Shown here: in pieces, positions 45,749 to 53,445 of the stretch
Layout: every line of letters starts with the position of its first letter
Position numbering within the stretch: position 1 is the stretch's first letter
Origin: Gracilaria gracilis
Lineage: Eukaryota; Rhodophyta; Florideophyceae; Gracilariales; Gracilariaceae
Length of the DNA: 64,000 nucleotides
NCBI GenBank assembly: GCA_030374805.1
Contig: JARGSG010000013.1
Span: 1,054,001 to 1,118,000, forward strand
Direction: 5' to 3'
The notes under the pieces: model-generated
Seen by the model: the letters and a program-made list of their open reading frames with translations, nothing else
What the model was told of the DNA's origin: nothing
Database searches by the model: none
Made by a program: the position numbers and the translations under genes

Positions 45749-46012
45749 CTAAAGAATGCGAACAAAAACCATAACAACCGCATGATCCGACAACCCGTAA
45801 AGCGAATTCCTCTCTGTTACCGGCTGTGTTGTTCTCCTTTTCTTCGCGACCCTCTGCCAGTCGAGACCGTCCTCGGCCTTACGTTTCTTGGTCAGGGGAA
45901 ATAGTCCATGCTCTTCCGAATTCCCATGTCCTTGAGCCGTCCTCTCCGTAGCAGCACCCGCGGGATGACTCACATCATGGCTCGTGAGCACATCCATTGT
46001 GCTCTGATTCAT
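45749..46012 (-). CDS. Hypothetical small protein with bipartite nuclear signal
   Basis: An 87-residue frame from an ATG at 46012. TKKRKAEDGLDWQRVAKKRR is a textbook bipartite nuclear localisation signal. The rest shows no motif. It lies in a 500-bp stretch (45590-46087) unique to this copy of the cassette, upstream (on +) of the variant YR-3. It could be an exon of a larger gene on -. Confidence 0.35.
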   Translation of the reverse strand: MNQSTMDVLTSHDVSHPAGAATERTAQGHGNSEEHGLFPLTKKRKAEDGLDWQRVAKKRRTTQPVTERNSLYGLSDHAVVMVFVRIL

Positions 46013-46726
46013 TCTAACAGCACTGTACCTTTGAGTAACAACTCACGGTCGCTCTTCTCGTTGAACACAGATAAAGAAGGCAAATAGGACGTCCGCCGGC
46101 GGCTGGGAAGCGGCGACAATCAAATCCATCGCGTTCGCTCCACATATACCCTGTTACTCGTGCTCCGCTCGCTGAAGACATGGGCGAATTTGCGTGCTTG
46201 TTCCAACTGCTTGTCAGACTTACAGCTCAAACGGGGGTGTTGTGTTCATTGTGTACTGGATCTAGGAGTTTACGCTGTGCCGTGCGTTAAAACCCGGCAT
46301 CATATCATATCAAACATCTCTGGTAGTGACGCTAGTCACGGCGCAACACGAAGGGGATCATTGCGTCGAAACGCTTTCACTATATATAACTTTACTTGTC
46401 ACGTTTCTCATGGAGGTCGCACGCGGTTTGCGTGACGGAGATGTCACTGCATATCTCACGTCTCTGCGGGCTCGCGAAACTCAAGACTTGGACGCTGTTT
46501 TGTCGACTACACTTTGGCCTGTCTTCAACCGAGGACCGCAATGAGAAAGTTAGATCACCTTGTCTGGATCCAACAGATATGTAGCAGCTTTACGGTTTGT
46601 GTCCGTGACAAGGCAGTCGCAATCATAGTTCTTTGTATCTCCTGTAGATCCTCAAAGCCTTGAAGGCCGCTTCTGTGCGCATGGCCTCAGGGGGAACTTT
46701 GTGATAACGTGCCCATGGTTTCAGCC

Positions 46727-47701
46727 TTAATTCAGTTTGCTGAAAAGATCAGATACACTGAACAAGCTTGCCACAGAATCGTATCGCACATACGGAGGCG
46801 GTGTAGGAGTGCTTTTCTCGGTCTCCATTGACTCCGAACTACTGTCCAAGTCGTGGAATGCCGGTTTCCTAACGACTTTGCTGGCCTTCATGCGATGTCC
46901 ATGTTGATCTGACTGATCTCCTCTGGAAGTACCATAATCCGAAGCCCTTCGGTTGATTTTGATCTGATCGGGTCTTCCACCCTTCCGAACCCGACCGGTG
47001 CCTGTCGATTCATCTTCCCCGTCGCATCTCCTGGGTAAGCGACAGCTGCTCCTTCCATCAAAGGTGGTACTTCTTTCGTTAGATCCCGAATAATTGCTAG
47101 TTCCCCATTCCCACGAAACATTGAGATCATCCTCGTGCCCGCTCATTAACCTCCGTTTCTTCCTCCCGCCGGACTGAGCCCATGGCCGGCGTTTCATAGC
47201 CGGTTCCCGTTCATCCGCCGAACAGAGATCTATCACTTCGTCCTCGTCATCGAATAGATTCTTGTTCCTCTTCTTTCCAGAAGGCTGGTTTTCAAGTCCT
47301 TGCCTCCTAGCCGTGCCCACCGAGAAGCCCTCCCAACTCGGACTCGACAAATCAAAATCTTCCAGATGATTGCTTTCAAGATTCTCTTCGGAACGGCGGG
47401 CTTTCGATAAGCGACGGTTGCTCCGTTTGCCACGGTTAGCACCTATGGCCCCTGATCCCTGAGTAATGGTTCTTTCCCCTCCGTCTGAAGAAGAGGCCTC
47501 CCCCAGATCATCCTCCACCGCAGTTCTCCCCCATGACTGGTTGTTGTCTGCAACTCGATTAGCAAATCGAAATCTTCGATCCATCTTGGAACGCGTAGAG
47601 AGACCACGGGAAATCGCCCTGTCCCCGTTCATTTCGTGCGTGCGTCGTCCTCCCTGCCGCGTTAGGAAGTACCAGAGGCCGCATGTCAATATGACAAGCA
47701 C
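46727..47701 (-). CDS. YR-3 variant: shared N-terminus fused to a nuclear, SIM-containing tail
   Basis: 324 residues. The first 111 (start MLVILTCGLWYFL, or the second Met at residue 24) are the same as in YR-3 at 55347, apart from one Gln/Arg difference. After ESNHL the sequence is unrelated: no recombinase domain, but basic clusters (GKKRNK, MKRRPW, GRKKRR) and DEDEVIDLCSADE, which has the form of a SUMO-interacting motif (hydrophobic core VIDL flanked by acid). The switch point is at 47363/47364, exactly where the near-identical 5.36-kb repeat begins. Either a recombination product or a regulator sharing the recombinase's N-terminal domain; the tail is predicted disordered. Confidence 0.45.
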   Translation of the reverse strand: MLVILTCGLWYFLTRQGGRRTHEMNGDRAISRGLSTRSKMDRRFRFANRVADNNQSWGRTAVEDDLGEASSSDGGERTITQGSGAIGANRGKRSNRRLSKARRSEENLESNHLEDFDLSSPSWEGFSVGTARRQGLENQPSGKKRNKNLFDDEDEVIDLCSADEREPAMKRRPWAQSGGRKKRRLMSGHEDDLNVSWEWGTSNYSGSNERSTTFDGRSSCRLPRRCDGEDESTGTGRVRKGGRPDQIKINRRASDYGTSRGDQSDQHGHRMKASKVVRKPAFHDLDSSSESMETEKSTPTPPPYVRYDSVASLFSVSDLFSKLN

Positions 47702-47866
47702 CTTCCATGAAGGAAAGTTTCAAACACGATACTAGGGCCCTCGTTTGGTACATTGTATGACGATTTCCTCCAGGTCTACAGCGCTTCCAACCGATGTTCA
47801 TTACGTACTGAACCAGGGTAGTTGGTCAACATTGGGGGACTTTTTTGAGGCAAATCGTTGAAAATG

Positions 47867-47892
47867 AGTAACGTACGCAGCGTAACGTTACT
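47867..47892. promoter_or_regulatory. Inverted repeat in the YR-3/YR-2 divergent region
   Basis: AGTAACGT (47867-47874) and ACGTTACT (47885-47892) with a 10-bp spacer; inside lies the 10-bp palindrome GTAACGTTAC. It is repeated at 55513-55538. The arm and spacer size fits a recombinase core site or a dimeric regulator site in the promoter region. Inference only. Confidence 0.4.
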
Positions 47893-47978
47893 TGCAGTCC
47901 CAAAGTTTATAGTATAAACCCGTAGCACATCGTGACCCTAGGATTCCTGTAACCGTTGTGACATTACACATGGCATAA

Positions 47979-48290
47979 ATGCTGGACGATGTCGGCGGTG
48001 GGGACTTCGGCGATGGAGATATCGAGGGCAATGAGATCAACGATAACGAGCACATGGGATACAGATCATCGCGAGATGTACCTCCAGGCCCGAGAACACG
48101 ATGGAAAAGGGCCGGCTGGTCGAAGGTGCGCGGCATCGGGAAAAGGGAGGAACGTATTAGGCCTTACTATCATACTGGGTCAAAGCTCACGGGCTCCAAC
48201 AGAGACGCGAACGGGTATGGAGGTTGCGGATGGTCGGACGGCTCTAGGGTCGGTGGGGCACGGCAGACAATTGCATCCCGAAAGCGTTAG
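47979..48290 (+). CDS. Hypothetical 103-residue basic protein, copy 1
   Basis: Starts MLDDVGGGDFGDGD and ends in a basic tail (GGARQTIASRKR). It occurs again at 55625-55936 and 60429-60740. It lies between the divergent YR-3 and YR-2 starts. No family is recognised. The third copy has changes of Tyr and Ser to Cys, and a 1-nt deletion just after the frame. Another frame is also open here, so coding is doubtful. Confidence 0.28.
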   Translation: MLDDVGGGDFGDGDIEGNEINDNEHMGYRSSRDVPPGPRTRWKRAGWSKVRGIGKREERIRPYYHTGSKLTGSNRDANGYGGCGWSDGSRVGGARQTIASRKR

Positions 48291-48382
48291 ACAACTGCTT
48301 GTGCAGACGTGACGAAGAGAGAGCGAGACGGATTAATCTCATCACCAGGCGGCTTTGCGTGTTCGCGCCTTTTTCTTGGCCA

Positions 48383-48706
48383 GCAAGGCATGACAATGCT
48401 TGTCTGCACCGCCGGTATGAGGGATAACCTTACATAGCCCTGTATCGGAGCTTTAGGATTCTGAAGGCCTTTACTGCTGTTTTTCCCGCGAAACATCGTC
48501 TCGGCTGACCTATACGAGGGTTAAAGGTTAGCCACCGCTGTACTACTACCTACGAAGGAAACCATCGAGCTCTCTATCGTAAGTCGTCCAACACGGGTCT
48601 GGTCGTCCTTGAATGCGAGCGTCATCCGACAGGCTCAAGTTCAATTCAATTCTCGCATATTGCGCCCTCTCTTTCGTAGACGGGTATTTGGAGAGAAAGG
48701 GTCGTT
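48383..48706 (+). promoter_or_regulatory. YR-2 leader, copy 1
   Basis: Matches the leader of YR-1 (44475-44139). The small frame on - (48496-48287, starting MFRGKN) is conserved in DNA, but nearly every difference from the YR-1 copy changes an amino acid, so I treat the block as promoter or leader and not as a gene. Confidence 0.5.
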
Positions 48707-50236
48707 ATGATTTGCAAGGCCAGAAAAAGGAGAACTGGAGCTCAGCAGCGAGGTGGGCGACGTTTGCAGACCAGGGTAGAAGACAGGCAACATTTGAACG
48801 GAGTCACTGATTCCATATCAGGGTCTGCAGAGGAATTGTTTCGTGTTACCCTCTGTCCTCAGTCTCCAAGAGAGTTGTGGAACAGTCGTGTTAAACGCTT
48901 GAAACGCAGCAGGCCAAGCTTTTTTACAAGCAAGGAAGCTAGGCTTCAAATCACATCGAAACTGCGACAAGGGAAACCCATGTATGACGGGATTGGTGTC
49001 ACTTTGGCGAACTGCCTTGGCTTGAGACGAGTTTACGATGAAAGCTACAGGGTTAAGGACACATTGAGGATTCGTGAAGGTCGTGTAGGAGAGGAGTTTA
49101 ACAGGGTCGCGATCACAGTGTCACAATTGCTGAGGTTGGCCGTCGTCATGTCAGTGTGTAATGTCTCAGATGTATGGAAAGAAGAAACTCTTTTCAACGT
49201 AATTTCAAGTCTGCGTCTTGTAGAGGCTTTCACCAATTACATCAGAAAACGATGTTCTCCGAGCACCCTGCGAGCGAAGTCGAATTGTCTTAAACAAGTT
49301 TGTCAGGTTGGAATTCAGATCTTAAGTTGCGAAAAGCAGAAAGACCGTCTCGAACTCGTGGCCGTTGTTTTACGAAACACAGCATGTGCCGCGCAGAGGC
49401 GCTATCGCAATGTTTGTCAGCGCAGAAAATCAGCTGAGTATCGCCTAGCATCTGGTAAGGCGCTCTCAGAAGATGAAGTCTATCAAGTTGTGGAATTTGC
49501 GGAGGACCATCTTCTTGCCGTAATGGAGAAACACGCAAACTACGAACGAGCTGGATATCCTAATGATTTTACAGCCGAGCTTATCCGCAGCAATATTCTC
49601 CATAGCTGGTGCCTTAACTTCTTGGTGTTCCTAATAACTTGTGCGGGAGGACAGCGCCCGCAGGTTTTTGCTCAACTGCAAATGTTGTCCCAGGATGAAT
49701 ACCAAGAACTGTTTGAAAGTGCGTATGAAAGAAACTTCGTAGAGCTACGAACGATACGAGAGAAACGGAAACGGGAACCTGCATTGCCTCACGTCATTTT
49801 CCCAGCTTCGATAATTCCCTACCTCAAGTTTCACATAGACGTTATTCGACCTGCGATACCGCAATCGCGAAGAAGTACAAACGTTGTGGAGATAAACAGT
49901 TTGATGCTGCATTCAGAAACTGGCCGAGCTTTGAAGCCATTTGACGTGTCTCGCGCGTTGCGTGAGTTTCTATGCTCGAATGATTGTGAGCAACGAAAGA
50001 TCACCACCATGGGCTTCAGGGCAAGCTACGCGACAATGATGTTGCATCTCTATCGTCGAAGGGAAGCGTTTTGCGGTTTGAATGAGCAGCAGTTTCTCAG
50101 AAGACTTTCGATGCAAATGAATACCTCACCCGAACAGTTAGCGAGAACCTACATTGCTCACAATCCTGCCGACATGGTTGACGAAGCAAAAGAGTTTGTC
50201 GGGGTCTGGAATTCCATTCTGGGTCATCAAGCATAG
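48707..50236 (+). CDS. YR-2a, tyrosine-recombinase-like protein
   Basis: 509 residues, uninterrupted, starting MICKARKRRTG, preceded in frame by a TAG that fixes the start. Residues 55-210 are helical and core-binding-like (YDGIGVTLANCLGLR, NVSDVWKEETLF). The C-terminal half has CAGGQRPQVF (Arg317, first catalytic Arg), TTMGFRASYATMM (Arg438, HxxR box without its His) and MNTSPEQLARTYIAHN (Tyr482, His485). At the usual place of the nucleophilic Tyr, by alignment with YR-1, stands Met490. Such proteins integrate or excise Crypton-type elements. It lies divergent from YR-3, about 1 kb apart. No frameshift and near identity with copy 2 suggest recent duplication or constraint. Confidence 0.62.
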   Translation: MICKARKRRTGAQQRGGRRLQTRVEDRQHLNGVTDSISGSAEELFRVTLCPQSPRELWNSRVKRLKRSRPSFFTSKEARLQITSKLRQGKPMYDGIGVTLANCLGLRRVYDESYRVKDTLRIREGRVGEEFNRVAITVSQLLRLAVVMSVCNVSDVWKEETLFNVISSLRLVEAFTNYIRKRCSPSTLRAKSNCLKQVCQVGIQILSCEKQKDRLELVAVVLRNTACAAQRRYRNVCQRRKSAEYRLASGKALSEDEVYQVVEFAEDHLLAVMEKHANYERAGYPNDFTAELIRSNILHSWCLNFLVFLITCAGGQRPQVFAQLQMLSQDEYQELFESAYERNFVELRTIREKRKREPALPHVIFPASIIPYLKFHIDVIRPAIPQSRRSTNVVEINSLMLHSETGRALKPFDVSRALREFLCSNDCEQRKITTMGFRASYATMMLHLYRRREAFCGLNEQQFLRRLSMQMNTSPEQLARTYIAHNPADMVDEAKEFVGVWNSILGHQA

Positions 50237-51268
50237 CATACGATCAGGACACATAGTCTCGACTGTGACATCAACATGCATAGATCTTGCTGCTGAGTTA
50301 TCGGGAGAAGAAGAACAAGCCTTCCGAACACTGTCCGTTTTCGACGTGAATATGGTCGGAGCGTATTCCCCAGGACCAAACTACAACACCTACATACATA
50401 CCAGATCGAGTACGGGAAAGAGTTAATGACGAGCGACATAGTGTAACAAAGAAGATGAGGCGCCAAGAAGAATTGCGCAGTCGTCAGTATTTAGGATGAT
50501 GCGATAGTCCTCCACGATAGCGGCTTCTTTCTCCGTTTCTCAATCCCGTCAGTAACTTTTTTCTTGTACTTCTGAACGATTCGATCAAACCTTGCATCTT
50601 GTGTCATGTTCATAGACGTGTTACCCGTAGTCTCTATCTCAAGGCCGTATTTGTGACTAACTTCATTGCTCATTCCGAAAGTCACAAGTCATCACTTTTT
50701 ACGGTAGTTGGTTAACATAGTCATATATTATCGTTCTGCTGTGCCTTCCACACAAGGTTCGCAAACGATCCTCCATCTGGATGTAGCAAACCAGTCCGCA
50801 AAGTACGCAAAGCCTCGACCTCATTTCGTACATACATCTTTATGAGCTCCATTGGTAACATAGTTAATAGTTTTCAGCGATGTATGGTTGCTTGTGGTCA
50901 ATGGCCCATTGACTCATTGTGCATCGCACAGGCCTTGCTGCTTTGCTGCACTACAGTTGCACTTGTTCTCGTGTCGTTGTCTCCAAACTTTTAAACACTG
51001 TTCTGCTGTTGTTGCTGCTGCCGCTCGCTGCGCCGCTGTAGTAAAATACGCTGCGTCCCATATTCAACTTCATGGTGGGTGCGTTGCATGTGAGCGCGCC
51101 TCACAATTTTGCTACCCATCCCGCCCCCACCACTACAAGAGGGTGTTTATCGGCGGCCCGTCTTCCGAAAATGATGAACAAAGCCTCGCGATTAATTCGG
51201 CCGATACGGCTCCCTGTCGACTGCGTCATCAATGATGGTGGACCATTGAGAATGGGAGAAGGTAAAGT
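50237..51268. other. Spacer after YR-2, copy 1
   Basis: No supported gene. Frames 50154-50426 (+), 50491-50685 (-) and 50888-51235 (+) are identical in copy 2 but show no motif. It holds a CTG/GCTGC-rich stretch near 51000. Confidence 0.45.
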
Positions 51269-51508
51269 TACCGTTGGTACCAACGGTATCTAACAGCAAT
51301 CCACGAGTTCGCTCTATTTCATGCGTCATCGTCGCCATCGTACAAAATGGACAGTTGCTCTTCTGTACAATGTGTACAGAAGAAATGACTTAAATTGACT
51401 AGTATGGTTGAGTTTGGCTATAGTGAGTGAGTCAAGTCTTGCCTTGTTCTTAGCCACCAAGTAACTTGTGACTGACTTTAGTGGGTCCCATTAAAGTCAG
51501 TCACAAGT
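51269..51508. repeat. Cluster of three palindromes, copy 1
   Basis: TACCGTTGGTACCAACGGTA (51269-51288) is a perfect 20-bp palindrome. CTTCTGTACA-atg-TGTACAGAAG is at 51360-51382. A 17-bp inverted repeat, ACTTGTGACTGACTTTA (51464-51480) and TAAAGTCAGTCACAAGT (51492-51508), has an 11-bp spacer that is itself TGGGtCCCA, giving a near-complete 45-bp palindrome. Repeated at 58915-59154. Confidence 0.85.
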
Positions 51509-51600
51509 ACTGTCCACGAACTCTTCGTTTCTTCATTCCGTCATCTTTCAATCTCGTGCGCGATTTCCAATCTGCTTGCTCAGGTAACAAGTTCCGCCGG

Positions 51601-51837
51601 TCACTCTCGGCTCGAATGACCCTTTCCACGGAGCAGGTAGCACCGTACTTCCTCCTCCTCCGCGCAGTCGTGCGACATGTGTCCTTTCAGTCCGCAGAAC
51701 GAACACACCACATTCGCAAAGTAGATAACGAAAGTCGTATTGCAGTACGTCAGCGCCGCCGTCATGAATCTGCTTGTCCAGTTGCATTTGCTGCCCGTCC
51801 TCTTCACTGCTGCTGCTCCCTCAAACAATAAATTCAC
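51601..51837 (-). CDS. Small CCHC zinc-knuckle ORF, copy 1
   Basis: 78 residues from an ATG at 51837. It contains CSFCGLKGHMSHDC, a perfect CX2CX4HX4C zinc knuckle of the retroviral nucleocapsid type, followed by an acidic AEEEE stretch. It lies antisense between YR-2 and the APH gene, and is repeated at 59247-59483. It may be an exon or fragment: the neighbouring frame 51787-51548 overlaps. A single-stranded nucleic-acid-binding role is known for such knuckles; its role here is unknown. Confidence 0.4.
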   Translation of the reverse strand: MNLLFEGAAAVKRTGSKCNWTSRFMTAALTYCNTTFVIYFANVVCSFCGLKGHMSHDCAEEEEVRCYLLRGKGHSSRE

Positions 51838-52273
51838 TCATCTCCCTGTCTGTGGTTTGTTTGAGAAATCGTGAGTCCCCGCGTGTTCCCACCCGGTCGC
51901 TTGCTGTAAAAAGAAGCCCACGCTCGTTTTGCGACAAACGTGGTGTCTATAGTTGTCTGACTTGGCTAGCATCTGCTCTGCTCGTAACGCGAGCGAATGA
52001 AAGTAGTGCTGTGCAATTTCGCGTCCGCGCTAAATTTGCGCGCCGCCGTTTCTCTCCCACGTGCGACTCAACCATGTGCGGTGCGAGTTTTCGTTGAGGA
52101 GGATCGCCGACGTAGTAGTCGTTGCTTGCTACTGCTTTCTATCCGAAAGGGCAATAACAATCAGCCGAACTTTCTAGCGCAATGCACAAGCCTTCGTCAG
52201 TCTTCCTCATGTCTTTTCTTCGTCAACGTGCGAACGGCTTCGACAAGCCAAATGATAACGACAGCTTTCTCCG

Positions 52274-52292
52274 CAGACGCCGTCGGCGTCTG
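52274..52292. repeat. Perfect 8-bp hairpin upstream of APH gene
   Basis: CAGACGCC-GTC-GGCGTCTG. Present in copy 2 (59920-59938) and disrupted by one change in copy 0 (near 44925). Confidence 0.5.
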
Positions 52293-52372
52293 ACGCCGCA
52301 CAGCGTGCGATTCTATCTAAAGGCTTATTCGTGTCACAGTTCTTGAGCAATCTTTTAAGTGCTGCGTGACAT

Positions 52373-53222
52373 TTGTTAGCTGTACAGGCTATCATATCAC
52401 TGGGAAGTCGGTCAGATGGTAACGGTAACGCCCAATGTGCCGTTGTCTTTGCCAAAACAATTGAAGCTCGTCCAGCTGAGCCCGAAGTGACAAACCTGGT
52501 TTCATCATTCTCCGACGTCGTACCAGCTGTGTTGGGTGTCGATCTCGAAACCAACACATACTTGCAGGTCAACGGAGGAAACTATGACACCACATCTCCT
52601 GATCCAGTAGCCTTAATTAATGCAGTGGCGAATCTACATTTAGAGTCACTGAGCCTTATCCGAAAGTTGGAATTTTGTGGCGTTCAGAGGGTGGACTTGG
52701 CGTGGGTTTCTGACGCTATAAAGAAACTCACATCTCAGCTTCGGTCACGGGGATTAAGTACCTCGAAAGAAGTGAAGCGGTTACATATAGCGTTGTTGAA
52801 GTTGAAAGAATGTGCACAGAACTTTTCTCGTCGAAAGTTCCATTAACTCTAGTTCACGGTGATCTGCATATCGAGAATATTGGTGCTAGCACGAAACCGC
52901 AAATATATGATTGGGGAAATGCTTCTATAGGAGTTCCGTTCTGTGATTATTCAGTTCTCTGCTCGGGCACTGATTTTACCCATGATCAAAGACAAGCAGC
53001 TCAACATGTATATTTCCTTCGGTGGGTGCAGTTTGGTACGGTAATACACTCAATCGAATTGCAGCACTTTCTTCTGTGCTCTACTGGTTTCTCAACGTCT
53101 ATCAAGTTCTATCACGAGATCGGATGAATGTCAGAAATCGGAGACATCAAAACAACTTGGCCGACGCAATCAGCCTCTTGCTGGGTGCTATAGTTGAAGT
53201 ACAAAGGAGCAGGGATAGATGA
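52373..53222 (+). pseudogene. APH-fold phosphotransferase, copy 1, frameshifted
   Basis: Frame 1 (52373-52720) gives the N-terminal lobe (VVFAKTIEARPAEPEV, GVDLETNTYLQVNGG, ALINAVANLHLESL). The reading then shifts near 52712-52722 into KETHISASVTGIKYLERSEA and on to LVHGDLHIENIGAS and IYDWGNASIGVPFCDYS (52840-52960), and shifts again near 53010 into IAALSSVLYWFLNVYQVL, ending at 53222. HGDLHxxN and DWG are the catalytic and metal-binding motifs of the aminoglycoside/choline/fructosamine kinase fold. The substrate cannot be told. The shifts could hide short introns, but no GT-AG pair was convincing. It is the most complete of three copies. Confidence 0.62.
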
Positions 53223-53445
53223 ATACACCCCCAAGCAGCCGTTGTGCGGTTCAACTTGAACCCAGACGTCAATCGAAGCTTGTAGTGGTGTGCATAGTGA
53301 ACCCGGTGATAGACATTGATTTCGTTATCAAAGTCGTATTCATCCAAATCCACTGCGTCCACATCCACGACGTCCGCCGGCGGCTGGGAAGCGGCCACAA
53401 TCAAATCCATCGCGTCCGCTCAACATATACCCTGTTACAAGCAGT

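Larger units (their letters stand above)
47364..52722 (+). repeat. 5.36-kb near-identical repeat, copy 1
   Basis: Matches 55010-60368 at a constant offset of 7646. By eye I noticed three substitutions (near 47655, 47999 and 48826). It contains the YR-3 N-terminal coding part (-), YR-2 (+), a palindrome cluster, a zinc-knuckle ORF (-) and the N-terminal part of the APH gene (+). The match starts at AGATGATTGC and, in copy 2, ends at TATAAA. Confidence 0.93.

Noticed and set aside
48287-48496. MFRGKN small protein on - (also 44349-44636 on +)
   Set aside because: Differences between copies are nearly all amino-acid changing and the ends differ, so it looks like a conserved leader.
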